A stretch of 64,000 bases of DNA from an uncultured Ruminococcus sp. (GTDB lineage: Bacteria; Bacillota; Clostridia; Oscillospirales; Ruminococcaceae), in the NCBI GenBank assembly GCA_937910385.1, contig CALEPT010000222.1, positions 1 to 64,000 on the forward strand, given 5' to 3'. The notes under the pieces are model-generated. The model was not told the DNA's origin, did not search any database, and saw nothing but the letters and a program-made list of their open reading frames with translations. Shown here piece by piece: positions 42,220 to 51,076 of this stretch. The translations under genes and the position numbers were made by a program. The first letter of the stretch is position 1; each line of letters starts with the position of its first letter.

Positions 42220-44211
42220 ATGCAGAGAATAGGAGTATTTGTCTGTCATTGCGGTACTAATATCGCCGCCACGGTGGACGTAAAGGCTGTTGCAGAGGCT
42301 CTCGGACACGAGCCCGGAGTAGTCATCTCTCAGGACTACCAGTATATGTGCTCGGAATCGGGACAGAATCTGGTCAAGAACGCTATAAAAGAGCATAAGC
42401 TCTCGGGCGTTGTTATCTGCTCGTGCTCCCCCCGAATGCACGAGAACACGTTCCGCAAGGCTGCTGCCGCTGCGGGACTGAATCCTTACCTTGTTGAGAT
42501 AGCGAATATCCGCGAGCAGTGCTCATGGATACACAAGGAGATCGCTACTGCAACAGAAAAGGCTATAATTCTCGGAAAAGCCGCTGTTGCAAAGGTTCAC
42601 CTCAATGCTCCTCTCACAGCGGGAGAAAGCCCCGTTGTAAAGCGTGCGCTCGTTATAGGCGGAGGCATTGCAGGCATTCAGACTGCTCTTGATATTGCCG
42701 AGGCAGGCTTCGACGTTGATATAGTTGAGAAAGAGCCGACTATCGGCGGTAAAATGGCGCAGATAGATAAAACCTTCCCTACACTCGACTGTGCGGCTTG
42801 TATCCTCACACCGAAAATGGTAGAGGCGTCCCAGAACGAAAAGATACATATTCATTCGTTCAGTGAGGTAACAGACGTAAAGGGGTTTGTAGGTAACTTC
42901 ACAGTTACGATAAAGAAGAAGGCACGTTTTGTCGATGAAACAAAGTGTACGGGCTGCGGACTTTGTACGGAAAAATGTCCCATGAAGAAGGTGCCGAACG
43001 AGTTCAATATGGGGCTTGACAACAGAACAGCTGTGTATATCCCGTTTGCACAAGCTGTTCCGAAGGTCGCTACTATTGACCCTAACTACTGTATGATGCT
43101 TAAAAACGGCAAGTGCGGAGTATGCTCCAAGGTCTGCTCTGTCGGAGCTATCGACTATAAGCAGGAGGACAGATACATCGAAGAGAAATACGGAGCTATT
43201 GTTGTAGCTACGGGCTTCAATCCTATAGAACTTGATAAATACGATGAATTCGCATATAATCAGTGTCCCGATGTTGTAACTTCTCTTGAGCTCGAAAGAC
43301 TGATGAATGCGGCAGGACCCAACGGAGGAACTCTGCTCCGTCCCTCGGACAAGAGCCACCCTCACACCATAGTTTTCGTGCAGTGCGTCGGCTCGCGCTG
43401 CGACGACAGCAAGGGTAAGCCCTATTGCTCAAAGATATGCTGTATGTATACGGCAAAGCATGCAATGCTCATACGTGAGAAATACCCTGATACAGAGGTG
43501 TATGTATTCTACATTGACGTACGTACTCCCGGCAAGAATTTCGATGAGTTCTACCGCCGTGCTGTTGAACAGTATAATGTCCACTACATAAAGGGTATGG
43601 TAGGCAAGGTAACTCCTAAATCGGATGGAAAGATAGATGTTCAGGCTTCGGACCTCCTTGCGGGAGAGCAGCTGCACATCAATGCCGATATGGTAGTTTT
43701 AGCCGCTGCTATAGAGCCTGACAAGACGGCTCGTCCTCTTGCTACTATGCTCACTACTCAGATGGATACGAATGACTTCTTCACAGAGGCTCACCCCAAG
43801 CTGCGTCCTGTAGAAAGCGCAACTGCGGGTATCTTCCTCTCGGGAGCTTGTCAGGGACCTAAAGATATCCCCGAAACCGTAGCGCAGGGAAGTGCGGCGG
43901 CTGCAAAGGCTATCGGACTGCTCTGCAAGAACAGCATAACCTGCAATCCGTGTGTGGCACATTCAGACGAACTAATGTGCAACGGCTGCTCTTCGTGCGA
44001 AAAGGTTTGTCCCTATGGAGCTATCACATACATTGACAAGGAATTCAGAATGCCCGACCGTACTACTGCGATACGCAGGGTAGCAAGCGTAAATCCTGCA
44101 GTTTGTCAGGGCTGCGGAGCTTGTACTGTCGCTTGTCCGTCGGGAGCTATGGATCTCAACGGATTCTCTAACAGTCAGATCATGGCGGAGGTAGACGCAA
44201 TATGCAGATAA
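42220..44211 (+). CDS. hdrA: Bifurcating flavoprotein HdrA
   Basis: 663 residues. N-terminal VFVCHCGTNIA domain; FAD-binding Rossmann motif VIGGGIAGIQTALDIA near 146 with the diagnostic LDCAACILTPKMVE; inserted ferredoxin motifs CTGCGLCTEKCP and CGVCSKVCSVGAI; C-terminal CNGCSSCEKVCP and CQGCGACTVACP. HdrA carries the FAD that splits electron pairs between a high-potential acceptor (through HdrBC) and ferredoxin. A 12-base gap follows hdrC with AAGGAGGGG before the ATG, and it overlaps mvhD by 10 bases. It is the central subunit of the proposed complex. Confidence 0.95.
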   Translation: MQRIGVFVCHCGTNIAATVDVKAVAEALGHEPGVVISQDYQYMCSESGQNLVKNAIKEHKLSGVVICSCSPRMHENTFRKAAAAAGLNPYLVEIANIREQCSWIHKEIATATEKAIILGKAAVAKVHLNAPLTAGESPVVKRALVIGGGIAGIQTALDIAEAGFDVDIVEKEPTIGGKMAQIDKTFPTLDCAACILTPKMVEASQNEKIHIHSFSEVTDVKGFVGNFTVTIKKKARFVDETKCTGCGLCTEKCPMKKVPNEFNMGLDNRTAVYIPFAQAVPKVATIDPNYCMMLKNGKCGVCSKVCSVGAIDYKQEDRYIEEKYGAIVVATGFNPIELDKYDEFAYNQCPDVVTSLELERLMNAAGPNGGTLLRPSDKSHPHTIVFVQCVGSRCDDSKGKPYCSKICCMYTAKHAMLIREKYPDTEVYVFYIDVRTPGKNFDEFYRRAVEQYNVHYIKGMVGKVTPKSDGKIDVQASDLLAGEQLHINADMVVLAAAIEPDKTARPLATMLTTQMDTNDFFTEAHPKLRPVESATAGIFLSGACQGPKDIPETVAQGSAAAAKAIGLLCKNSITCNPCVAHSDELMCNGCSSCEKVCPYGAITYIDKEFRMPDRTTAIRRVASVNPAVCQGCGACTVACPSGAMDLNGFSNSQIMAEVDAICR

Positions 44212-44648
44212 ATGAAAACAAAGAATTTCAGCCGCTGATAGTTGCGTTCTGCTGCAACTGGTGTTCTTATGCAGGCGCAGACCTCTCCGGTACAAACAGA
44301 CTCAACTATCCGACAAACGTAAAGATCATCAGGGTACCCTGTTCTTGCCGTGTAAACCCTATGTTCATACTCAGAGCGTTCCAGAGAGGCGCGGACGGAG
44401 TTATCCTCTGCGGCTGCCACCCCGGAGACTGTCATTACACCTCGGGAAACTATTTTACAAGAAGAAGAATGACTCTGCTGTTCAGTATGCTTGATTTCCT
44501 CGGTATTGAGCGTGACAGAACAAGAGTTGAATGGGTGTCGGCTGCCGAGGGAGCTAAGTTTGCGGCAACAATGAACGAGTTCACCGAGGCTGTGAAGAAA
44601 CTCGGCCCCAACCGCAGATTGGAGGATCTAAGATGCAGGAAGCAATGA
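44202..44648 (+). CDS. flxD: MvhD/FlxD-type 2Fe-2S electron-entry subunit
   Basis: 148 residues of the MvhD family. Conserved CCNWCSYAGADLSG and VPCSCRVNP and CGCHPGDCHY supply the cluster cysteines. In methanogens MvhD passes electrons from hydrogenase to HdrA; in the bacterial Flx-Hdr system FlxD does this from an NADH flavoprotein. No hydrogenase is encoded here, and FlxA is encoded downstream, so FlxD is the better name. It overlaps hdrA by 10 bases and the next gene by 16. Confidence 0.92.
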   Translation: MQINENKEFQPLIVAFCCNWCSYAGADLSGTNRLNYPTNVKIIRVPCSCRVNPMFILRAFQRGADGVILCGCHPGDCHYTSGNYFTRRRMTLLFSMLDFLGIERDRTRVEWVSAAEGAKFAATMNEFTEAVKKLGPNRRLEDLRCRKQ

Positions 44649-45604
44649 TAGCAAGAGCGAAGGAGCTCCTTGCCGATGGCACGGTGAACCGCGTTATCGG
44701 CTGGAAAAAAGGCGAATTTGCATATGACATTACCCCCGCGATCTTTGAGACCCCGGAGGAGATAAACAAAGATTTCGTTTATGATGATTTTACGGCTGCT
44801 AATGTTTCAAAGTATCTCGTCAAGGAAAGCCGCAGGGAAGGCAAGATACTTGCCTTTATGAAGCCCTGTGACACATACAGCTTCAATCAGCTCATAAAGG
44901 AACACCGCGTTATCCGCGAGAACGTCTACATAATTGGTATTCCGAGCTGGGGAAAGCTTGACGCTGAAAAGATAAAGTCTATGGGTGTAACGGGCATACT
45001 CGGTGCGCAGAGGGACGGCAATGACATTAAAATCAGCACTCTCTACGGCGAAGAGAAGCTTCCGTTCTTCGATGTGATGCTCGAAAAGTGCAAGAGCTGC
45101 AAAAGTAAGAAGCACGTCATATACGATGAACTCATAGGCGAGGACGGAGAGGTCATAGATTCAAACCGCTTCGATATGGTGGAGCAGCTCGAGAACATGA
45201 CAGCTCAGGAGAGGTACGATTTCTGGAGAGCGCAGCTTTCCAAGTGCATACGCTGCAACGCCTGCAAGAATGTCTGTCCTGCCTGCACCTGTGAAAAGTG
45301 CGTATTTGAGAATCCGGCTTCGGGTATTGAGAATAAGGCGGCAGTTGACAGCTTTGAGGAGAATATGTTCCACATTATCCGCGCGTTCCACGTTGCGGGA
45401 AGATGTACCGACTGCGGCGAATGTTCGCGTGTTTGCCCTCAGAATATTCCTCTCCATCTTCTCAACAGAAAATTCATAAAGGACATAAATTTGCTTTACG
45501 GTGAGTATCAGGCAGGCGCAGACACTACGTCGAGGGCTCCGCTGACAGATTACACTCAGGACGACTGTGAAGCAAGTATCGTGCATGAAAGGGGTGTCGA
45601 GTAA
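44633..45604 (+). CDS. Flx-type 4Fe-4S dicluster protein (FlxC/FlxB-like)
   Basis: 323 residues. An N-terminal domain (~1-180) with FMKPCDTYSFNQL and CKSCKSK, as in F420-hydrogenase beta/AsrA-like proteins, is followed by a ferredoxin-like part with CIRCNACKNVCPACTCEKC and CTDCGECSRVCP. Proteins of this kind accompany HdrA and FlxA in bacterial flx-hdr operons and carry electrons between NADH flavoprotein and FlxD. Which of the two Fe-S proteins here corresponds to FlxB and which to FlxC is not certain. Start ATG at 44633 follows GGAGG; its stop overlaps the next start (TAATG). Confidence 0.8.
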   Translation: MQEAMIARAKELLADGTVNRVIGWKKGEFAYDITPAIFETPEEINKDFVYDDFTAANVSKYLVKESRREGKILAFMKPCDTYSFNQLIKEHRVIRENVYIIGIPSWGKLDAEKIKSMGVTGILGAQRDGNDIKISTLYGEEKLPFFDVMLEKCKSCKSKKHVIYDELIGEDGEVIDSNRFDMVEQLENMTAQERYDFWRAQLSKCIRCNACKNVCPACTCEKCVFENPASGIENKAAVDSFEENMFHIIRAFHVAGRCTDCGECSRVCPQNIPLHLLNRKFIKDINLLYGEYQAGADTTSRAPLTDYTQDDCEASIVHERGVE

Positions 45605-46626
45605 TGCTCAGAATATCGATCGATAAGCTTGACGAGCTGTTTGAGTCAATTTCCGCAAAACAGACACTCTACATTCCCACCGACCGTGAGGACGGAGCAG
45701 CCGAGTACAAAAAATACGAAAGCGGAATTAAGCTCAGCGGCAAACTCAATACTCTGCGCAGTGCAAAGGACTTTTTCTTCCCTCAGACCGAGAATCTTGT
45801 TGATTTTAAAATGGAGGGAAAGACTATAGAGGTCATAGATACCCGGGAGGAGTCCGAGGATTTTGTTGTTTTCGGAGTCCGTGCCTGTGACGCAAGAAGC
45901 TTCACTATACTCGACAAAGTATTCCTTGCAGATCCTGTTGACAGCTACTATAAGAATCGCCGGGACCACGGTACTATCGTCACGATGGCGTGCACACGTC
46001 CCGCAGAGACATGCTTTTGTCAGACCTTTGATATAGACCCGACCGCTCCGGAAGGAGATGTTGCCTGCTGGAACGACGGGAAGTACATATATTTTGCATG
46101 GAGAAACGAAAAGGGAGAGGCTTTTCTTGACTGCCTGTCCGACGTGCTTGAGGACGCAGAGCCAGAGGGTATCGCAGAGCTGAATGCAAAAACAAAAGAT
46201 ATAATGAAGAGGCTCCCGCTTGCCGACCTTTCTACTGATTCATTCGGCGGAGACAGGCTCATGGAGCACTTCAATTCCGAAAAGTGGGGAGAGCTCTCAG
46301 AGAGCTGCATAGGCTGCGGAACGTGTACTTTTGTATGTCCGACATGTCAGTGCTACGACATTAAGGACTTCGACACGGGACACGGCATAAAGCGATTCCG
46401 CTGCTGGGATTCGTGTATGTATTCCGACTTCACAAAAATGGCTCACGGAAACCCGAGACTTACTCAGCTTGAGCGCTTCCGTCAGCGCTTTATGCACAAG
46501 CTTGTGTATTTTCCTGCAAACAATAACGGCGAATTCGGTTGTGTAGGCTGCGGAAGATGTCTTTCCAAATGTCCTATATCCATGAATATCGTCAAGGTAA
46601 TGAAAGCATTGGAGGTAAAGGAATGA
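45604..46626 (+). CDS. Flx-type 4Fe-4S protein, anaerobic-sulfite-reductase-A-like
   Basis: 340 residues. N-terminal domain (~1-220) with VFGVRACDARSFTILDKVF and CTRPAETCFC, typical of AsrA-like proteins, then CIGCGTCTFVCPTCQCYD and CVGCGRCLSKCP ferredoxin motifs. It is most like FlxB of the Flx-Hdr complexes. It pairs with the FAD/NAD-binding subunit encoded next (ATGA overlap at 46623-46626), as AsrA pairs with AsrB. True sulfite reductase is not indicated, because no AsrC gene is present. Soluble and cytoplasmic. Confidence 0.82.
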   Translation: MLRISIDKLDELFESISAKQTLYIPTDREDGAAEYKKYESGIKLSGKLNTLRSAKDFFFPQTENLVDFKMEGKTIEVIDTREESEDFVVFGVRACDARSFTILDKVFLADPVDSYYKNRRDHGTIVTMACTRPAETCFCQTFDIDPTAPEGDVACWNDGKYIYFAWRNEKGEAFLDCLSDVLEDAEPEGIAELNAKTKDIMKRLPLADLSTDSFGGDRLMEHFNSEKWGELSESCIGCGTCTFVCPTCQCYDIKDFDTGHGIKRFRCWDSCMYSDFTKMAHGNPRLTQLERFRQRFMHKLVYFPANNNGEFGCVGCGRCLSKCPISMNIVKVMKALEVKE

Positions 46627-47453
46627 ACACTGCAGAAACATTGATACCTCACATCGGCATAGTTACCGATATAAGAATAGATACACCCGATGTAAAGACA
46701 TTCAGGGTAGTTTCCCACGAAGGCGGAAAGGTCTTCGAGCATATGCCGGGGCAGTGCGCAATGCTTTCAGTCCCGGGAGTTGGTGAAGGTATGTTTTCGA
46801 TAACCTCATCACCGACAAACAAGGAATTTATGGAATTCAGCATAAAGAAATGCGGCTGTCTTACGAGCTGGCTTCATGCAATGGAGGTCGGTCAGATGAT
46901 AACCATAAGAGGACCTTATGGTAATCATTTCCCCGTGGAGACAGAGCTCAAAGGCAAGGATCTGCTCTTTATCGCGGGAGGTATCGGACTTGCGCCGCTG
47001 CGCTCGGTCATCAACTACGTTCGCGACAAGCGTGAGAATTACGGCGATATCCAGATAGTTTACGGCTCGCGCTCAAAGGACGACCTCGTTGATTATCAGG
47101 AGATACTCGACGAATGGATGGCTGACAAGGGCGTCGAGGTCAACCTCACAATAGACAATCCCCAGGAGGGCTGGGACGGTCACGTCGGTTTTGTTCCGAA
47201 TTATGTAAAGGAGCTTGCTCCCTCAACGAGCAAGACGGTTCTGGTCTGCGGACCTCCTATCATGATAAAATTCACTCTTGCAGGTCTGAAGGAGATAGGC
47301 TTTACCGAAACTCAGGTCTACACGACAATGGAGCTGCGCATGAAGTGTGCGGTTGGCAAATGCGGACGCTGCAATATCGGCAATAAGTATGTCTGCAAGG
47401 ACGGACCTGTTTTCCGTTTCGATCAGCTTGATGAGCTGCCCGACGAATATTGA
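46623..47453 (+). CDS. flxA: FlxA/AsrB-like NAD(P)H:flavin oxidoreductase subunit
   Basis: 276 residues from ATG 46623, which overlaps the previous stop; GGAGG lies 7 bases upstream. A ferredoxin-reductase-like fold: FAD-binding FSITSSPT and IRGPYGNHFP, NAD(P)-binding IAGGIGLAPLRSVI and VCGPPIMIKF, and a C-terminal 2Fe-2S motif CAVGKCGRCNIGNKYVC. It oxidises NADH or NADPH and feeds the complex. By analogy with FlxABCD-HdrABC of sulfate reducers and Clostridia, NADH is the likely donor. It is followed at 16 bases by the FrdB-like gene. Confidence 0.9.
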   Translation: MNTAETLIPHIGIVTDIRIDTPDVKTFRVVSHEGGKVFEHMPGQCAMLSVPGVGEGMFSITSSPTNKEFMEFSIKKCGCLTSWLHAMEVGQMITIRGPYGNHFPVETELKGKDLLFIAGGIGLAPLRSVINYVRDKRENYGDIQIVYGSRSKDDLVDYQEILDEWMADKGVEVNLTIDNPQEGWDGHVGFVPNYVKELAPSTSKTVLVCGPPIMIKFTLAGLKEIGFTETQVYTTMELRMKCAVGKCGRCNIGNKYVCKDGPVFRFDQLDELPDEY

Positions 47454-47469
47454 TAGAGGAGATACTGAC

Positions 47470-48153
47470 ATGGGAAATATGTTGAATGTTTACCTTTTCG
47501 GCAAAAGATATCAGGTGCCGGAGGGGCTTACAATAATGACGGCAATGGAATATGCGGGTTATGAGCTTGTCAGAGGCTGCGGCTGCCGCAACGGCTTCTG
47601 TGGCGCATGCGCTACCATTTACCGTATCAAGGGACAGGTCGAGCTTCACGGATGTCTTGCCTGTCAGACAGAGGTCGAGGAGGGAATGTACGTAGCTACA
47701 CTGCCGTTCTTCCCTCTTGAAAAGAGAGTTTACGACATAAACGAGATAAAGCCCAACGAACAGATAATGATGCAGCTTTATCCTGAAATATACAGCTGTA
47801 TCGGCTGCAATGCCTGTACCAAGGCTTGTACGCAGGAGCTTAATGTAATGCAGTATATCGCATACGCTCAGAGAGGCGAATATGAAAAGTGCGCAGAGGA
47901 GAGCTTTGACTGCGTAATGTGCGGAGTCTGCTCCTCAAGATGTCCCGCTGGCATTTCTCATCCGCAGGTGGCAATGCTCGCAAGGAGGCTCAATGGAAAG
48001 TACATCGCTCCCGAATGCAGTCATCTCAGCGACAGGGTAGGCGAGATAAACGAGGGTATATACGATGAAAAAATGGCGGAGCTTATGGCAAAGTCTGTTG
48101 ACTCCGTTCAGGAACTCAAGGATATGTACAACAACCGCGAGATAGAGCAGTAA
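47470..48153 (+). CDS. FrdB-like iron-sulfur subunit (2Fe-2S plus two 4Fe-4S)
   Basis: 227 residues from ATG 47470 (GAGGAG 8 bases upstream); the longer frame upstream lies within flxA. N-terminal 2Fe-2S domain with GCGCRNGFCGAC and HGCLAC, then CIGCNACTKACTQ and CVMCGVCSSRCP. The order 2Fe-2S, 4Fe-4S, 4Fe-4S recalls SdhB/FrdB, although the second part is more ferredoxin-like than in membrane-bound enzymes (two 4Fe-4S sets rather than 4Fe-4S plus 3Fe-4S, by motif). No C-terminal CCG domain, unlike methanogen TfrB; a separate hdrB supplies that. It pairs with the FrdA-like subunit 14 bases downstream. Confidence 0.85.
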   Translation: MGNMLNVYLFGKRYQVPEGLTIMTAMEYAGYELVRGCGCRNGFCGACATIYRIKGQVELHGCLACQTEVEEGMYVATLPFFPLEKRVYDINEIKPNEQIMMQLYPEIYSCIGCNACTKACTQELNVMQYIAYAQRGEYEKCAEESFDCVMCGVCSSRCPAGISHPQVAMLARRLNGKYIAPECSHLSDRVGEINEGIYDEKMAELMAKSVDSVQELKDMYNNREIEQ

Positions 48154-48167
48154 GGAGGGAGCGAAAA

Positions 48168-49772
48168 ATGTATAAAATTGACAGATTCAACGAGCTTGCA
48201 AAGGTAGTTGCCGAAAAAAGAGCCGAGAACGCTCCCATGGAGCCGAGAAGAATGACTGCCGACGAAAAGGATGCGCTTCTTGCGGAGTTCCACCCCGATT
48301 ATAAGCAGGGAGAGTTCACAGTCCTTGAGGTTGGACCTAACAAGGGCGAAAAGGTTCCTACTCAGCTTGCGGAACTCCTTCAGGCGCACAGCAGAATAGC
48401 TCCCGGAGATATCGATCTTTCCTCTCCTGATTATGACACCGATGTGCTGATAATCGGAGGCGGCGGCGCAGGAGCTTCCGCTGCTATAGAGGCTGATGAT
48501 GCTGGTGTAAAGACGATGATAGTGACAAAGCTTCGTATCGGCGATGCCAACACAATGATGGCAGAGGGCGGTATTCAGGCTGCTGATAAGCCCAATGATT
48601 CACCTGCAATTCACTATGTTGACGCATTCGGCGGCGGACATTTTGCTGCAAAGCCTGAGCTTGTTGCGAAGCTCGTTACTAAAGCGCCAGAGTGTATTCA
48701 GTGGCTTAACAAACTCGGAGTAGAGTTTGATAAAGAGCCCGACGGAACTATGGTCACAACTCACGGCGGCGGCACTTCAAGAAAGAGAATGCACGCGGCA
48801 AAGGACTATTCAGGAGCAGAGATAATGCGTACTCTGCGTGACGAGGTCATCAATAGGGGAATACCGGTTATCGACTTTACTGCCGCTATTGAGATCATAC
48901 TTGATAAAAACGGAAAGGCAGCAGGTGCTGTACTCATGAATATGGAGACCAAGGAGCTCCTCGTTGCACGTGCAAAGACGGTAATAATATCGACAGGCGG
49001 CGCAGGCAGACTGCACTATCAGGGCTTCCCGACCTCCAACCACTATGGAGCTACAGCAGACGGACTTGTACTCGGTTACAGGGCAGGGGCGAAGCTTCTC
49101 TACGCAGATACTCTCCAGTATCATCCGACGGGCACTGCTTATCCCGAGCAGATATTCGGCGCTCTTGTTACCGAAAAGGTCCGTTCGCTTGGTGCTAAAC
49201 TCGTCAATATCGACGGCGAGGTGTTCATGCACCCCCTCGAAACGAGAGATGTCACGGCGGCTTCCATAATCCGTGAGTGTACCGCAAGAGGAAAGGGTAT
49301 ACAGACCGAACAGGGCGTGGGCGTATGGCTCGATACTCCGATGATCGAGTACAAAAACGGCGAGGGAACTATTGAAAAGCGTATTCCGGCTATGCTGAGA
49401 ATGTTCGGCAAGTACGGAATAGATATCCGCAAAGAGCCTATTCTCGTATATCCTACGCTTCACTATCAGAACGGCGGTCTGGACATTGATACATATGGAG
49501 TAACCGGTGTGGAGAACCTTTATGCTGCTGGAGAGGTTGCAGGAGGCATACACGGCAGGAACAGGCTTATGGGTAACTCTCTGCTTGATGTTATCGTATT
49601 CGGAAGAAATGCAGGTATATATGCAGCTGCAAAAGCGAAGGAGACTGAAACTCCTGAAGGACTTACTCTCGAACATATAACTGCGTTCGATGCCGAGCTT
49701 GACAGCGCTGGCATATCTACTCAGATAGTTTCGCCAAAGCTGCTGCCCGATTATGCTCGCAAGGCCAAGTGA
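48168..49772 (+). CDS. FrdA-like flavoprotein, soluble fumarate reductase catalytic subunit
   Basis: 534 residues. An N-terminal extension of about 88 residues precedes the FAD motif VLIIGGGGAGASAA (~93-106). Catalytic positions of FrdA/SdhA are kept: LQYHPTG, TRDVTAAS, PTLHYQNGG and NRLMGNSLLDV (the His, Arg, His and Arg of the fumarate site). The covalent-FAD histidine of E. coli FrdA is Asn128 here (ANTMMAEGG), as in L-aspartate oxidase and other enzymes with non-covalent FAD. No FrdC/FrdD membrane anchor follows, so electrons probably come from the Hdr-Flx proteins and not from quinol. L-aspartate oxidase is the main alternative, but the paired FrdB-like gene and fumarase argue against it. 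Confidence 0.88.
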   Translation: MYKIDRFNELAKVVAEKRAENAPMEPRRMTADEKDALLAEFHPDYKQGEFTVLEVGPNKGEKVPTQLAELLQAHSRIAPGDIDLSSPDYDTDVLIIGGGGAGASAAIEADDAGVKTMIVTKLRIGDANTMMAEGGIQAADKPNDSPAIHYVDAFGGGHFAAKPELVAKLVTKAPECIQWLNKLGVEFDKEPDGTMVTTHGGGTSRKRMHAAKDYSGAEIMRTLRDEVINRGIPVIDFTAAIEIILDKNGKAAGAVLMNMETKELLVARAKTVIISTGGAGRLHYQGFPTSNHYGATADGLVLGYRAGAKLLYADTLQYHPTGTAYPEQIFGALVTEKVRSLGAKLVNIDGEVFMHPLETRDVTAASIIRECTARGKGIQTEQGVGVWLDTPMIEYKNGEGTIEKRIPAMLRMFGKYGIDIRKEPILVYPTLHYQNGGLDIDTYGVTGVENLYAAGEVAGGIHGRNRLMGNSLLDVIVFGRNAGIYAAAKAKETETPEGLTLEHITAFDAELDSAGISTQIVSPKLLPDYARKAK

Positions 49773-49798
49773 TTTTAAAGAAAGAAAGGTAAATACCA

Positions 49799-51040
49799 AT
49801 GGAATTGATTCAGGCAGGAGATTTCTCCATTGCAATTAAGGAAATAACTTTTTTTGTTTTCGCAGCGTTTCTAATCACAACGATAGGATACTTACTGGGA
49901 AGAATTACCATCAAGGGCGTGTCACTCGGAACAGCCGGGGTATTCATAATAGCGCTGCTTTATGGCTGCTTCCTTTACAGTCATCTTTCCGATAATTTGA
50001 TAATCAGCGATACGACATATGTTAAAAACGCTCTGAAGATCGTTGAAAATCTGGGTCTGATATTGTTTGTTACTTCGGTAGGATTTATTGCCGGTCCTAA
50101 CTTTTTCGGCAACTTCAAGAAAAACTTCAAATCCTATGTTCTTCTTGCACTTGTCGTCATATTTGCAGGTGGACTTACCTGTGCGGGCTGTATCGGACTT
50201 GACAAAGTAATAAATAACGATCCTACTGAAAATACGGCTTCGATGCTGGTGGGACTAATGTCCGGTTCGCTTACAAGTACGCCGGCATTTTCAGCCGCAA
50301 AGGCAACGGTAGCTTCACGCGAAAACGGAGAAATGCTTGAAGATCTTGTGACAGTAGGTCACGGAATAGCTTACCTCTTTGGTGTGATCGGAGTTGTACT
50401 TTTCGTGCAGCTCGTACCGAAGTTCATGAAAGCCGACATGGCTAAGGAGCGCGAAAAGCTTATAACAGCCGATTCGGGAAGTGCCAATAGAAAGCCGGTA
50501 GGCAAGCTTCTTGAAATGGATGAATTTGGGTTCATGCCTTTTGCGCTTGCCGCGATAATCGGCATTTTTGTAGGCTCAATAAAGTATGGTAACTTCTCCC
50601 TGACGACAACGGGCGGATGTCTCCTTACATCGCTTATATTCGGACATTTTGCACATTTCGGCAAGGTTTCGGTAACTCCTAAAGAAAGCACGCTTAAAGT
50701 ATTTCGTGAGTTCGGACTTATGCTTTTCCTTATAGGTGCAGGCGTTTCCGGCGGAGCAAGCTTTGTAGAGCATTTCAAGGCTGTGTATTTCCTTTACGGA
50801 GTTCTTATGACTATCATTCCTATGATAATTGGATTCTTCTTTGCGAAATATGTATTGAAGCTCAGCCTGCTCAATAATCTCGGCTCTATTACGGGCGGCA
50901 TGACCTCCACTCCTGCTCTTGGTACACTTATCAGTACTGCGGGAACGGAAAATGTAGCTTCTGCTTATGCTGCAACATATCCTGTAGCACTCATCGCAGT
51001 AGTTATTGTTTCCCAAGTCATACTGATAATATTTAAATAA
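49799..51040 (+). CDS. AspT/YidE-family exporter, putative succinate exporter
   Basis: 413 residues and about ten helices in two repeats. Each repeat carries the Asp-Al_Ex signature: LMSGSLTSTPAFSAA (~155) and GGMTSTPALGTLIS (~368), with a short hydrophilic centre (~205-240) and no TrkA-C insert. The family includes the Tetragenococcus aspartate:alanine antiporter AspT and Corynebacterium SucE, a succinate exporter. Last gene of the fumarate-reductase operon, 26 bases after the FrdA-like gene, so succinate export is the likely job; exchange with another dicarboxylate or an amino acid is possible. AAAGAAAGG precedes the ATG. Confidence 0.82.
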   Translation: MELIQAGDFSIAIKEITFFVFAAFLITTIGYLLGRITIKGVSLGTAGVFIIALLYGCFLYSHLSDNLIISDTTYVKNALKIVENLGLILFVTSVGFIAGPNFFGNFKKNFKSYVLLALVVIFAGGLTCAGCIGLDKVINNDPTENTASMLVGLMSGSLTSTPAFSAAKATVASRENGEMLEDLVTVGHGIAYLFGVIGVVLFVQLVPKFMKADMAKEREKLITADSGSANRKPVGKLLEMDEFGFMPFALAAIIGIFVGSIKYGNFSLTTTGGCLLTSLIFGHFAHFGKVSVTPKESTLKVFREFGLMLFLIGAGVSGGASFVEHFKAVYFLYGVLMTIIPMIIGFFFAKYVLKLSLLNNLGSITGGMTSTPALGTLISTAGTENVASAYAATYPVALIAVVIVSQVILIIFK

Positions 51041-51044
51041 ATAT

Positions 51045-51071
51045 AAAAACCGCAGCATGGCTGCGGTTTTT
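51045..51071. terminator. Bidirectional terminator after the succinate operon
   Basis: AAAAACCGCAG (51045-51055), loop CATGG, CTGCGGTTTTT (51061-51071). It is a perfect stem with A- and T-runs, serving both the exporter and the convergent DUF308 gene. Confidence 0.92.
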
Positions 51072-51076
51072 TGTAT

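Noticed and set aside
44202..44648. Hydrogenase-linked MvhD
   Set aside because: No MvhA or MvhG hydrogenase genes are adjacent; FlxA-type NADH flavoprotein is, so the FlxD role is preferred.
45604..46626. Anaerobic sulfite reductase operon (asrAB)
   Set aside because: No siroheme AsrC gene is present, and the genes sit inside the Hdr-Flx set.
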